64,000 bases of DNA from contig JAZNKN010000057.1 in NCBI GenBank assembly GCA_045578625.1, positions 9,797 through 73,796 of the forward strand. The letters are read 5' to 3'. Positions 22,824 through 31,109 of this stretch are shown here, one piece after another. Source of the DNA: RGIG3009 sp045578625 (lineage in GTDB: Bacteria > Bacillota > Clostridia > Oscillospirales > Acutalibacteraceae). The notes below the pieces were generated by a model. The model was given only the letters and a program-made list of their open reading frames with translations, made no database searches and was not told the origin of the DNA. Numbering within the stretch: position 1 is the stretch's first letter; each line of letters opens with the position of its first letter. A program made the position numbers and the translations under genes.

Positions 22824-23711
22824 TCAGATCCAAGTATCTTCCGGGAACTCTGTGGGCGGAACCTCCAACTGTTCCGGTTTTTTAAACAGACGACGGAAGA
22901 TGCGGAAGGACTCCGCGTAATACTGTCCGTCGCAGATACGCTCATCCACCACGATCTTGATGCGGACGACCTTCTTGATCGATACCGTACCGTCGGCACC
23001 GACGACCTGAATGCGCTCCTTCTTACCGAGCGCCAGGAACACCGAGGTGGTGCCGAAATCGTAGATGTGATGGTACACCGGGCCGATACCGATGGAGCCG
23101 ACGTCCGTTATGTAGAACGAGGTGTGGAACGGGCTCAGGTTGTTGATAAAGTTGTTCATCCAGCCGCGGTGATCCATAAAGGTGATGAAGTTGATAAACG
23201 CGCGCACAAGCCACGCCGGCAGCTTGTTTAAGATCTTGGCGGCAACGTCGGTGTCGTTTTCGCCATCGCTGTCGCGCACCTCAGCCTCCATCGCCTCGTT
23301 AACGCGGCGATACACGTCGAACACGGTGTCGGTCGGCTCAAAGGTGGGCTTGATGCACGCGTCAGGCGCGCTGGCGGACATCTCGCGCTTGACCGTCATG
23401 GAAGCAGTCAGGCGATTGCGCGCATAGATCTTACCGTTCATCACGAAGCGGTTAAGATGCGGGCGCAGCACGAACATACGCAGCGTGGCGGCGATAAACA
23501 CGTGGTACAGCGAGAACCACGGCATATCGTTCTTGCGGCGCATCTCGCGTACGTACTTTTCCAGCTCGTCGATCTCAATGACGTCGTCAAAGAAGACCTG
23601 CGCGTCGGAGCGCCGCTTCATAAAATGCGGCATCACGGAAAAAAAAGAGTGTGTGTGGCGCAAACGCCAGCCGTCTTTACGGTCGCCGAAGCGACGCTTT
23701 CTCTTTTCCAT
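22824..23711 (-). CDS. Stand-alone E2-like acyltransferase domain protein, catalytic His replaced
   Basis: A 295-residue protein with the chloramphenicol-acetyltransferase-like fold of 2-oxo acid dehydrogenase E2 subunits, but with no lipoyl or peripheral-subunit domain. Supporting segments are SLYHVFIAATLRMFVLRPHLNRFVM, DFGTTSVFLALG and the C-terminal VVDERICDGQYYAESFRIFR, which aligns with the E2 active-site block DHRxxDG. Glu257 stands where the catalytic His would be, while Asp261-Gly262 are kept. No E1 or E3 genes are near. Such proteins occur in many Clostridia under an E2 label; ordinary E2 catalysis is doubtful here. ATG 23711 follows GAGAGGGGA. Confidence 0.78.
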   Translation of the reverse strand: MEKRKRRFGDRKDGWRLRHTHSFFSVMPHFMKRRSDAQVFFDDVIEIDELEKYVREMRRKNDMPWFSLYHVFIAATLRMFVLRPHLNRFVMNGKIYARNRLTASMTVKREMSASAPDACIKPTFEPTDTVFDVYRRVNEAMEAEVRDSDGENDTDVAAKILNKLPAWLVRAFINFITFMDHRGWMNNFINNLSPFHTSFYITDVGSIGIGPVYHHIYDFGTTSVFLALGKKERIQVVGADGTVSIKKVVRIKIVVDERICDGQYYAESFRIFRRLFKKPEQLEVPPTEFPEDTWI

Positions 23712-23741
23712 ACAGTTCCCCTCTCTCTGCAGCGCACCCAA

Positions 23742-24101
23742 TTACCCCATAGGATGCGGCTGCTGTGCTTGGTTTTGCTCAAGATACCGACGCAACCGCT
23801 CCTCAAACAGCGCGCCGTTGCGGATGTTATGGACTACCAATTCGGAGATCAGCGGGTCGTCTGTGGCGATGTGGATGGTGCACAACCCAAACCGCTTTTG
23901 CAGAAAGGAGCGTTGTACCGCCAAGCCACGGATCTGCGACACGTTCACCGATGTTTTCACCGGAGATAAAATGCCGGTCAGCTGCGTTACGGTATCACCG
24001 CTCAGCACGTACTGTGTCCGCGTGAGCGGGAGACCGGCAAGCAACCAGCGCCGCCGTTCCGTCAAGGTGGTATCCGGTATGGTTTGTCCGGATATCGTCA
24101 T
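23742..24101 (-). CDS. PH-domain (bPH2-like) protein
   Basis: A 119-residue protein whose core YVLSGDTVTQLTGILSPVKT, NVSQIRGLAVQRSFLQKRFG and LCTIHIATDD-ELVVHNI resembles the bacterial PH domain of YdbS/YdbT proteins. Those usually carry N-terminal membrane helices, which are missing here. The C-terminus is helical and Gln-rich (RLRRYLEQNQAQQPHPMG). The start at 24101 follows CAGGAGG; a strong promoter lies at 24147-24175. It is 30 bp upstream of the E2-like gene and probably co-transcribed with it. Function unknown. Confidence 0.72.
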   Translation of the reverse strand: MTISGQTIPDTTLTERRRWLLAGLPLTRTQYVLSGDTVTQLTGILSPVKTSVNVSQIRGLAVQRSFLQKRFGLCTIHIATDDPLISELVVHNIRNGALFEERLRRYLEQNQAQQPHPMG

Positions 24102-24146
24102 ACGGTTTCCTCCTGTTATCGCGTAATTCGCAGTAATAACGAGCCT

Positions 24147-24175
24147 AGTATATCTCTTTTTTGTCGATTTGTCAA
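24147..24175 (-). promoter_or_regulatory. Promoter of the PH-domain/E2-like operon
   Basis: TTGACA (24170-24175) and TATACT (24147-24152) on the minus strand, 17-bp spacer. Confidence 0.85.
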
Positions 24176-24205
24176 ATTCTCGCTTTCGATCCGCCAAAAA
24201 ACGGC

Positions 24206-24237
24206 AAAAGCCCGACGCCGAAGCGTCGGGCTTTTTT
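24206..24237. terminator. Terminator after the Cys-rich mini-protein genes
   Basis: AAAGCCCGACGC-cgaa-GCGTCGGGCTTT; TTTTG follows on the minus strand (and TTTTTT on the plus). Confidence 0.8.
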
Positions 24238-24252
24238 GGATAGGGCAGGGGA

Positions 24253-24372
24253 TCAGCAGCCGCAGCCGCAGTCACAGTCGCAATCGCTGTTGTTGATGAG
24301 CAGCAGGATGACGATGATGAACAGCAGCCAGGAGCAATTGGCTTCACCGCAGAACAGGTTTCTCAGACACAT
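24253..24372 (-). CDS. Cys-rich membrane mini-protein 1
   Basis: A 39-residue protein: MCLRNLFCGEANCSWLLFII at the start, a hydrophobic segment of about 13 residues (about 15-27), and a tail of alternating Cys with Asp or Gly (DCDCDCGCGC). AGAAAGGAGA lies 8 bp upstream of the ATG, so it is very likely translated. It is a paralogue of the next gene upstream. The plan (short membrane helix, Gly/Cys tail) recalls small YjcZ-type sporulation proteins, but I see no decisive similarity. Confidence 0.7.
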   Translation of the reverse strand: MCLRNLFCGEANCSWLLFIIVILLLINNSDCDCDCGCGC

Positions 24373-24400
24373 AGAAATTTCTCCTTTCTAATATGGGGGA

Positions 24401-24553
24401 TCAGCAGCCGCAACCGCAACCGTTGTTTCGGGTGGTCGTGTAGCCGTTGTCGCAGCCGTTGTTGCAGCCGTCATCGATAAGCAGGATGAGGACGATGATG
24501 AACAGCAACCAGGTGCAGTTGACGTCGCCGTTAAACAGATTCCGCAGACACAT
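24401..24553 (-). CDS. Cys-rich membrane mini-protein 2
   Basis: A 50-residue paralogue of the adjacent gene. It shares MCLRNLF, the N-C-[ST]-WLLFIIV block and the final NN-GCGCGC, with a longer middle (LIDDGCNNGCDNGYTTTR). AAAGGAGGAT is well placed. The two genes are 28 bp apart in one orientation, suggesting duplication. The alternating Cys-Gly tails could bind metal or form disulfides; that is inference. Confidence 0.72.
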   Translation of the reverse strand: MCLRNLFNGDVNCTWLLFIIVLILLIDDGCNNGCDNGYTTTRNNGCGCGC

Positions 24554-24710
24554 AGTTCGTATCCTCCTTTCCGAAAGCCGCAAGGGGCTTTCATTTCCAT
24601 ACTATGACGGCGCACCGCATCGGTGATGACTTTTTGAAAATTTAAGTAAATCGTAGAAATCGGGAGGAAATCGGAGGTATTTTCAAAAAACAGACTGGCA
24701 AAAACCGATA

Positions 24711-24756
24711 TTTGACTTTATTTGACTTTGACTTTATTTGACTTTCGAGTTATGCT
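24711..24756 (+). promoter_or_regulatory. ctsR promoter with two CtsR operators
   Basis: Four TTTGACT heptads form two CtsR boxes (TTTGACT-TTA-TTTGACT) at 24711-24727 and 24727-24743; on the other strand each reads AGTCAAA-TAA-AGTCAAA, the CtsR consensus. The -35 TTGACT (24728-24733) lies inside the second box and the -10 TATGCT at 24751-24756, spacer 17 bp, so CtsR binding should block RNA polymerase. Confidence 0.9.
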
Positions 24757-24777
24757 AAGAGCAAGGAAGTGAGAGCG

Positions 24778-25236
24778 ATGCGAATAAGCGATGAGATAAC
24801 GGCCTATATTCTCCATATTATGGAGCAGGCGGAAAACGGTGCGGCGGAATTGCAGCGCAACGTGCTGGCAGAGGAACTTGGCTGTGTCCCCAGTCAGATC
24901 ACCTATGTGCTGTCGTCGCGTTTCACCCCTGCGCAGGGGTATTTGGTGGAGAGCCGTCGCGGCGGCGGGGGATACATCCGCATTCGCCGCGTGGTCCCGC
25001 AGGAGCAGATGACGCCGCTGATGCACGTGGTCAATTCCATCGGCGACGAGCTGGTGCCCGCAGCGGCAGAGGCGATCCTGCAGAGTATGGTCTATCAGGG
25101 CTTCATCACACAGCGGGCTGCCGGTATTATGGCGGCGGCGCTGTCCGATCGCTGTTATCGTGAAGTACCGTCGGAGGTGCGCGACCGGTTGCGCGCATCG
25201 CTTCTCAAACAAATGCTGACAGCGTATACAATGTAA
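24778..25236 (+). CDS. ctsR: Transcriptional repressor CtsR
   Basis: The 152-residue class III heat-shock repressor. It opens with RISDEITAYILHIMEQAENGAAELQRNVLAEELGCVPSQITYVLSSRF, the CtsR winged-helix signature, and contains the conserved glycine-rich wing ESRRGGGGYIRIRR. The C-terminal domain is where McsB acts to relieve repression. ATG 24778 is preferred with AAGGAA 9 bp upstream; a GTG at 24769 is too close. It heads ctsR-mcsA-mcsB-clpC and is preceded by two of its own operators, so the operon is autoregulated. Confidence 0.96.
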   Translation: MRISDEITAYILHIMEQAENGAAELQRNVLAEELGCVPSQITYVLSSRFTPAQGYLVESRRGGGGYIRIRRVVPQEQMTPLMHVVNSIGDELVPAAAEAILQSMVYQGFITQRAAGIMAAALSDRCYREVPSEVRDRLRASLLKQMLTAYTM

Positions 25237-25248
25237 GGGGGTATCGGT

Positions 25249-25740
25249 ATGCTTTGTGAACATTGCGGCAAGTACGTCGCCACCACACACGTCAAAAAGA
25301 CGGTCAATGGAAAAACGAGCGAACTGCACCTGTGCGCGCATTGCGCGGCACAGCAGGGAATCGGTTCGACCTTTGGGTTTGATCTGGGAGATTTCTGGGG
25401 TTCGCTGTTTGCCGAGCCTGCCAAGCGTACGCAGGAGGACACGGTGCGTTGCCCCGATTGCGGTCGCAGTTTCCGCGAGATCGCGGAGCAGGGTCGTCCG
25501 GGTTGCGCCACCTGCTACCTGACCTTTTACGATCGGCTGCTGCCGTCGATCCAGCGGATCCACGGCAAAACGCAGCACACCGGTAAGGTGGCGGCGCAGG
25601 CAGACGGCACGGTCAAAAAGGAACGAGAGCTACAGGCACTGCGCGATAAGCTGAACGCCTGTATCGCTGAACAGGATTACGAGACCTGCGCGCAGCTGCG
25701 CGATCAGATCCGTGCATTGGAACAGGAGGGCGAGGCGTGA
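25249..25740 (+). CDS. mcsA: McsA, activator of protein arginine kinase
   Basis: A 163-residue protein with zinc-binding CxxC pairs: CEHCGKY with CAHCAAQ, and CPDCGRSF with CATCYLTF, then a C-terminal UVR domain (LQALRDKLNACIAEQDYETCAQLRDQIRALE). McsA stimulates McsB and modulates CtsR under stress. It follows ctsR by 12 bp and its stop overlaps the mcsB start. Confidence 0.95.
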   Translation: MLCEHCGKYVATTHVKKTVNGKTSELHLCAHCAAQQGIGSTFGFDLGDFWGSLFAEPAKRTQEDTVRCPDCGRSFREIAEQGRPGCATCYLTFYDRLLPSIQRIHGKTQHTGKVAAQADGTVKKERELQALRDKLNACIAEQDYETCAQLRDQIRALEQEGEA

Positions 25741-26756
25741 TGGCACTGGAAAAATGGTATCAGCGCAGCGGCGCGGACGGCGACGTTGTCATCAGCACCC
25801 GCATCCGTCTGGCGCGCGATCTGGCACATCTGCCGTTTCCGGCGTGGATGACCGACGAGCAGCGCGAGGAGGTCATCGAGCGGGTGTTCGGTGCGTTTCC
25901 GGAGGATCAGCCGTGCGCGTTTGAACGCCGCCGTATGAGTGAGCTGTCGGCGCGTGAGCTGCTGTCGATGGTGGAACGGCATCTCATCAGCCGTGAATTT
26001 GCCCGCGACCCGCAGGGCGAGGCGTTGCTTCTTTCCGCGGACGAGAGCGTCAGCATCATGGTGGGGGAGGAGGATCATCTGCGCATTCAGGTGATGCGCC
26101 CCGGCTTTGAGCTGGACAGCGCGTGGCAGGAGGCGACCTGCTGGGACGATTATCTGGATACCCGTCTGCACTTTGCATTTGACGAGCGACTCGGCTATCT
26201 CACCCAATGCCCCACCAACCTCGGCACCGGTATGCGTGCTTCGGTGATGCTGCATCTGCCCGCCTTGCAGGAAAAGGGCATCGTTCAGCAGTTGTCCGCG
26301 ACCGTGTCCAAGCTGGGCTTGACCATTCGCGGTCTGTACGGTGAGGGAAGCAAGCCGGAGGGGGCGCTGTATCAGCTGTCTAATCAGGTGACGCTGGGCA
26401 TCACCGAGCAGGAGGCGATCGACAACCTGCGCAGCATCGTCAATCAGATCGTGCGGGAGGAGCGTAGCTGCCGCGAGCAGTTTAAGGACTCGCCCGCCTT
26501 TGAGGATCGCGTGTTCCGTTCCCTCGGCATCCTGCAAAATGCCCGTCTGCTGACCGGTAACGAATTTATGATGCTCATCTCCTCGGTGCGCATCGGCGTG
26601 GCGTTGGGGATGATCCAATCGATGGATCTCAACAGTCTTAACAGTCTGCTCATCGACGCGCAGGCCGGCGCGCTGATGGAGCAAGCGGGAGAGGATCTCG
26701 ACGCGTCACAGCGCGATATCCGTCGCGCCGCTCTGGTTCGTGAGCGGCTGCGCTAA
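25740..26756 (+). CDS. mcsB: Protein arginine kinase McsB
   Basis: Phosphorylates Arg residues, tagging proteins for ClpC-ClpP and inactivating CtsR. The 338-residue protein belongs to the guanidino-kinase fold: VISTRIRLARDLAHLPFP, SIMVGEEDHLRIQVM with the catalytic acidic loop, YLTQCPTNLGTGMRASVMLHLP with the active-site Cys, and IRGLYGEGSKPEGALYQLSNQ. The ATG at 25740 overlaps the mcsA stop (TGATG) and follows GGAGGGCGAG. Confidence 0.96.
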   Translation: MALEKWYQRSGADGDVVISTRIRLARDLAHLPFPAWMTDEQREEVIERVFGAFPEDQPCAFERRRMSELSARELLSMVERHLISREFARDPQGEALLLSADESVSIMVGEEDHLRIQVMRPGFELDSAWQEATCWDDYLDTRLHFAFDERLGYLTQCPTNLGTGMRASVMLHLPALQEKGIVQQLSATVSKLGLTIRGLYGEGSKPEGALYQLSNQVTLGITEQEAIDNLRSIVNQIVREERSCREQFKDSPAFEDRVFRSLGILQNARLLTGNEFMMLISSVRIGVALGMIQSMDLNSLNSLLIDAQAGALMEQAGEDLDASQRDIRRAALVRERLR

Positions 26757-26770
26757 AGGAGGTTTACCGT

Positions 26771-29236
26771 ATGAAATACGTATTTAAGGGCTTTACCGAA
26801 AAAGCCAATACCGCCCTGAATCTGGCTGTGGAAGCCGCACAGATGCGGGGGCATACCTACATCGGCACCGAGCATCTGGTGCTGGGTCTGCTGCGCGAGG
26901 GGACCGGCGTTGCGGCGTCGGTGCTGAGCGGCCGTGGGATCACGGCGGCGCAGTACGAGGCCAAGATCACCGAGAGTGAAAGCGGCGGTCAGCCCACACG
27001 GTTGTCGCCGGAGGACTTCACCCCTCGCACCAAGCGGGCGATGGAAACGGCCATTATGGAGGCGCGCGGCACGCAGCAGGGCTTGGTGGGTACCGAGCAT
27101 ATCCTGATGGCGATTCTGCGCGACGAGACGAGCATTGCGATGCGTCTGCTGTCCGCACTGGGTATCCGTGCGCTGGACGTGATGGAGGAGATCGCACGGA
27201 TCGTCGGCAGTGCGCCGACCGACGCGGCGGCGATGGGAGCTTCGACCGGCAGTAGCAAGCCGTCGGGCAAGAGCCAGACGCCCACGCTGGACCAGTTCGG
27301 TCGCGATCTGACCGAGATGGCCAAGGCCGGCAAGCTGGATCCCGTCATCGGCCGCGCCGATGAGATCCAGCGCGTGGTGCAGATCCTATCGCGCCGTACT
27401 AAAAATAACCCCTGCCTCATCGGTGAGCCGGGTGTCGGCAAGACCGCCGTGGCAGAGGGCTTGGCACAAAAGATCATCGCCGAGGAAGTACCGGATACCC
27501 TGCGCGGCAAGCGCGTGGTGACATTGGATCTGACCGGTATGGTCGCCGGCACCAAGTACCGCGGCGATTTTGAGGAGCGCATCAAGAACGCGCTGTCCGA
27601 GGTCGCCAAGGCGGGCGACGTGGTGCTGTTCATCGACGAGATCCACACGCTGATCGGCGCGGGTGCAGCCGAGGGCGCGGTGGATGCCGCTAACATCCTC
27701 AAACCGTCACTGGCGCGCGGCGAGATCCAGGTCATCGGCGCGACCACGCTGGAGGAATACCGCAAGCACATCGAAAAGGACGCGGCACTGGAGCGTCGGT
27801 TCCAACCCATCACGGTGGGCGAGCCCACGCCTGAGGAGACCGAGGAGATCCTGCGAGGTCTGCGCGATAAATACGAGGCGCACCACAAGGTCAAGATCAC
27901 CGATGAGGCGCTCCGCGCCGCGGTGCAGCTGTCCACGCGCTATATCGCGGACCGCTATCTGCCCGATAAGGCGATCGACCTCATCGACGAGGCGGCTTCG
28001 CGGGTGCGTCTGCGTTCCTTTACCGCCCCCACCGACGTGCGTCAACTGGAGGAAGAGGTCAAGCGCTTGTCCGCCGAAAAGAAATCTGCCATCAACGAGC
28101 AGGATTTCGAGCGCGCTGCCGGTCTGCGTGACGAGGAAAAGCGCGTAACGGAGCAGCTGGAGGAGCAACGTGCGCTGTGGCAGGAAAAGAATGCCGCCGT
28201 AAGCAGCGAGGTGACCGCGAACGATATTGCGGAGATCGTCTCGGGCTGGACCGGCGTACCGGTCTCGCAGCTCACCGAAGCGGAAAGTCAGCGCCTGCTC
28301 AAGATGGAGGCGATCCTGCACGAGCGCATCGTCGGTCAGGACGAAGCCGTCACCGCGGTGGCCAAGGCCATCCGTCGCGGTCGGGTAGGTCTGAAGGATC
28401 CGCGCCGTCCCATCGGCTCGTTCATCTTCCTCGGCCCCACCGGCGTGGGCAAGACTGAGCTGTGCAAGGCGTTGGCCGAAGCGATGTTCGGCGATGAGAA
28501 CGCGATGATCCGTCTGGATATGTCGGAATATATGGAGAAGCATACTGTGTCGCGTCTGGTCGGTTCGCCTCCGGGCTCCGTCGGCTACGACGAGGGCGGT
28601 CAGCTTACCGAGAAGATCCGCCGCAAGCCGTACACCGTTGTGCTGTTCGATGAGATCGAAAAAGCACACCCCGACGTGTTCAATATGCTGCTGCAGATCT
28701 TGGAGGACGGCGTACTGACCGATTCGCAGGGTCGTCGTGTGGACTTCAAGAACACCGTCATTATTATGACCTCTAACGTCGGCGCACGGCTCATCACCGA
28801 AAAGCGCAGTTTCGGCTTCGGCGGTGGGGAAACGGTGGGCGATGAGGAGAGCAGCCGCCGCATCCGTGAAAACGTGATGAGTGAGCTGAAAAAGACCTTC
28901 CGTCCGGAGTTTCTCAACCGTGTGGACGACACCATCGTGTTTCGTCAGCTCACCGAGGAAGATATCTGTCAGATCGCGCATCGGATGCTCGGCTCGTTGG
29001 ATCGCCGTGTTCGCGATCTGGAGATCACGCTCACGGTGACCGATGAGGCGGTGGCCGAGCTGGCGCGCGTCGGCTTCGACCCGGTCTACGGCGCTCGTCC
29101 GTTGCGCCGCGCCATCCAGTCGCGGATCGAGGATCCGTTGGCGGAAAAACTGCTGGAGGGTGCGTTCCGCGCCGGCGATACCGTGACCGTGACGGTACAG
29201 GAGGGTCAGTTGGTGTTTCAGGCGAATGAGCCTTGA
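26771..29236 (+). CDS. clpC: ATP-dependent Clp protease ATP-binding subunit ClpC
   Basis: A class 1 AAA+ unfoldase of 821 residues that feeds ClpP. The N-domain has two Clp-N repeats (FTEKANTALNLAVEAAQMRG and FTPRTKRAMETAIMEARGTQ). AAA module 1 has Walker A GEPGVGKTAV and Walker B VLFIDEIH; the middle domain (about 405-470) includes the UVR-like INEQDFERAAGLRDEEKRV; module 2 has GPTGVGKTEL and VVLFDEIEKAHPDVFNMLLQ. It uses MecA (39.6-40.2 kb) and McsB as adaptors. AAAGGAGG precedes the ATG. Confidence 0.97.
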   Translation: MKYVFKGFTEKANTALNLAVEAAQMRGHTYIGTEHLVLGLLREGTGVAASVLSGRGITAAQYEAKITESESGGQPTRLSPEDFTPRTKRAMETAIMEARGTQQGLVGTEHILMAILRDETSIAMRLLSALGIRALDVMEEIARIVGSAPTDAAAMGASTGSSKPSGKSQTPTLDQFGRDLTEMAKAGKLDPVIGRADEIQRVVQILSRRTKNNPCLIGEPGVGKTAVAEGLAQKIIAEEVPDTLRGKRVVTLDLTGMVAGTKYRGDFEERIKNALSEVAKAGDVVLFIDEIHTLIGAGAAEGAVDAANILKPSLARGEIQVIGATTLEEYRKHIEKDAALERRFQPITVGEPTPEETEEILRGLRDKYEAHHKVKITDEALRAAVQLSTRYIADRYLPDKAIDLIDEAASRVRLRSFTAPTDVRQLEEEVKRLSAEKKSAINEQDFERAAGLRDEEKRVTEQLEEQRALWQEKNAAVSSEVTANDIAEIVSGWTGVPVSQLTEAESQRLLKMEAILHERIVGQDEAVTAVAKAIRRGRVGLKDPRRPIGSFIFLGPTGVGKTELCKALAEAMFGDENAMIRLDMSEYMEKHTVSRLVGSPPGSVGYDEGGQLTEKIRRKPYTVVLFDEIEKAHPDVFNMLLQILEDGVLTDSQGRRVDFKNTVIIMTSNVGARLITEKRSFGFGGGETVGDEESSRRIRENVMSELKKTFRPEFLNRVDDTIVFRQLTEEDICQIAHRMLGSLDRRVRDLEITLTVTDEAVAELARVGFDPVYGARPLRRAIQSRIEDPLAEKLLEGAFRAGDTVTVTVQEGQLVFQANEP

Positions 29237-29261
29237 CAAACATCCCGGACTTTTGTACAAT
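29233..29261 (+). promoter_or_regulatory. rnpB promoter
   Basis: Consensus TTGACA (29233-29238), overlapping the clpC stop codon, and TACAAT (29256-29261), 17-bp spacer. Confidence 0.88.
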
Positions 29262-29268
29262 AAATCCT

Positions 29269-29600
29269 GCGAGTGAGCTGGGCAGTCGCGTACGCGCCGC
29301 GTATGAGGAAAGTCCGAGCATCACAGGGTAGGATAACGGCTAACGGCCGCCGAGGGTGACCTTAGGGAAAGTGCAACAGAGATATACCGCCGTGTTCATC
29401 ACGGTAAGGGTGGAAAGGCGAGGTAAGAGCTCACCGGCACACAGGAGACTGTGTGGCCCTGCAAACCCTATCCGATGCAACGCCGACTGAAGCGATACAT
29501 TGACCCGATGTGCTTCGATGGGCGGCTTGAGCTGTCTGGCAACAGGCAGTCGAGATAGATGACTGTCCACGACAGAACTCGGCTTACAGGCTCACTCGAC
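29269..29600 (+). ncRNA. rnpB: RNase P RNA (bacterial class A-like)
   Basis: The catalytic RNA that matures tRNA 5' ends. Conserved blocks are present: GAGGAAAGTCCGAGCATCACAGGG (29305-29328), AGGGTGGAAAGGCGAGGTAAGAG (CR II/III), AGATAGATGACTGTCC and CACGACAGAACTCGGCTTACAG near the 3' end. The ends pair as P1 (GCGAGTGAGC with GCTCACTCG). It has its own promoter and terminator. Exact ends are estimated from P1 pairing. Confidence 0.95.
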
Positions 29601-29640
29601 GCGTATCCGCCGCAAGGCGGGTGCGCGTTTCCGTTTTCTT
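29599..29640 (+). terminator. rnpB terminator
   Basis: A 12-bp stem CGCGTATCCGCC with GGCGGGTGCGCG, loop GCAA, followed by TTTCCGTTTTCTT. Confidence 0.85.
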
Positions 29641-29667
29641 GACAAATGGCATCAGTTTCGGTATACT
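29639..29667 (+). promoter_or_regulatory. Promoter of the transglutaminase-like lipoprotein
   Basis: TTGACA (29639-29644) and TATACT (29662-29667), 17-bp spacer; the -35 overlaps the T-run of the rnpB terminator. Confidence 0.8.
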
Positions 29668-29685
29668 ACACTTGGAGGGATATGT

Positions 29686-31080
29686 ATGAAAGCTATGCGG
29701 TACTTTTTTACTGCCTTGGCAATTGTCATGACCTTTACCTGCGTCACGGGCTGCAGTTCCGATGATGCGGATACGCCAAACACCTCTGTTTCTAAGGAGG
29801 CAACAACGATGCCGACGGTGACGACCGCAACGGTCGAAGAAGCACCGGTCACCGGCACTTATGGTACTACCACAGTCGCTGAGGGTGAAACGACGACCGC
29901 CGAGGAAGGCGAGGGGACAACGACCACTGTTGCTCCAAATGTGTCTGTAACGGCTTCGGCCGGCCAGACCACCGGCACCGACAAAACCACGGCAGTTGTC
30001 ACGACCACCAAGGCAACGACCGCCACGACCGTTTCCAAACCGGTTGTTACACCGGCTCCCACACCGGTTGCACTCACCGCATTGTCGCAGGATGACTACT
30101 ACGGTTTCCAATACGTATCCGGGCAAGGCGGCTCCTTGGTGGCGGCGTACGGCTGCGTAGCCGATGGCGTTGCCGCTATGGCAGAGGAGATTTTGCTGAA
30201 GGATGCCGGCGTTACGGTCACCGAGTCCGAACTAAAAACGGCGATGCGCTGCTACCACGCGGACTATCCGCAGCATTTCTGGTACAATGGTGCTTATAAC
30301 TATGTCATGGACGGCTCCGGTACGATCTTGTCAGTCAAACCAACCTATACCATGACCGCTTCACAGAAGCAGACTGCGCAGAAAAAAGTGGACGACGTGG
30401 TGAAGGAACTACTCGGTAAGGCGGCGTACGGTCAGACGGAATATGCCCGCGAGCTGATCCTGCACGACGCATTGGCCGATCGCGTCAAGTACGTGGCCGG
30501 TACCAACGCACACAATCTGTACGGCGCACTGGTCGAGGGTAAGGCGGTTTGTGAAGGCTACGCCCGCGCGTTCCAGTATCTGCTGTATCAATCCGGTACG
30601 CAGTGCTTGTTTGTTGAAGGTACCGGCATTCGTCCGGGCGGCAGCAAGGGCGAGGCGCACGCGTGGAATGTAGTAAAGGTAGGCGGAAAATATTACCATA
30701 CTGACGTCACGTGGGACGATCAGTCGGATGCCACGATCTCGGTGATGCACGCCTTTTTCAATCTGAACGACACGCTTATCAAAGAAGGACACACCATCAG
30801 TGCTGACAATCCGTATCCCATTCCGTCCTGCAATTCGACAGCCGAGAGTTATTTCGTAAAAGGGGATATTGAGATCAAGACCTTTAGTGCAGATCGGATC
30901 GCCGAGCTGTTTGCCAAAGGGAACGGTACTGCCACGGTATACGTTTCCAAAAACACGGTCAGTGAGTTTTTGACCTGGTTCCAAGCGAACGTATCCGATA
31001 TCAGTAAAAAAGCCGGTCTGTCCGGCAAGGCATTCTCCCTGCAGTATTGCGGCCGTGAGGTCGTTATCACGACAAGGTAA
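29686..31080 (+). CDS. Thr-rich lipoprotein with transglutaminase-like domain
   Basis: A 464-residue lipoprotein. The signal ends in the lipobox CVTGCSS with Cys23. A Thr/Ala/Val-rich low-complexity linker spans about 28-128. The C-terminal two-thirds carry a transglutaminase-like (cysteine protease fold) domain: VEGKAVCEGYARAFQYLLY supplies the nucleophile Cys, AHAWNVVKVGGKYYHTDVTWDD supplies His and Asp. Such lipoproteins may remodel or cross-link envelope proteins; substrate unknown. GGAGG precedes the ATG. It has its own promoter, and degV follows within 30 bp. Confidence 0.85.
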   Translation: MKAMRYFFTALAIVMTFTCVTGCSSDDADTPNTSVSKEATTMPTVTTATVEEAPVTGTYGTTTVAEGETTTAEEGEGTTTTVAPNVSVTASAGQTTGTDKTTAVVTTTKATTATTVSKPVVTPAPTPVALTALSQDDYYGFQYVSGQGGSLVAAYGCVADGVAAMAEEILLKDAGVTVTESELKTAMRCYHADYPQHFWYNGAYNYVMDGSGTILSVKPTYTMTASQKQTAQKKVDDVVKELLGKAAYGQTEYARELILHDALADRVKYVAGTNAHNLYGALVEGKAVCEGYARAFQYLLYQSGTQCLFVEGTGIRPGGSKGEAHAWNVVKVGGKYYHTDVTWDDQSDATISVMHAFFNLNDTLIKEGHTISADNPYPIPSCNSTAESYFVKGDIEIKTFSADRIAELFAKGNGTATVYVSKNTVSEFLTWFQANVSDISKKAGLSGKAFSLQYCGREVVITTR

Positions 31081-31109
31081 ACCATCGATTCGGAGTGGAG
31101 GAATATTAA

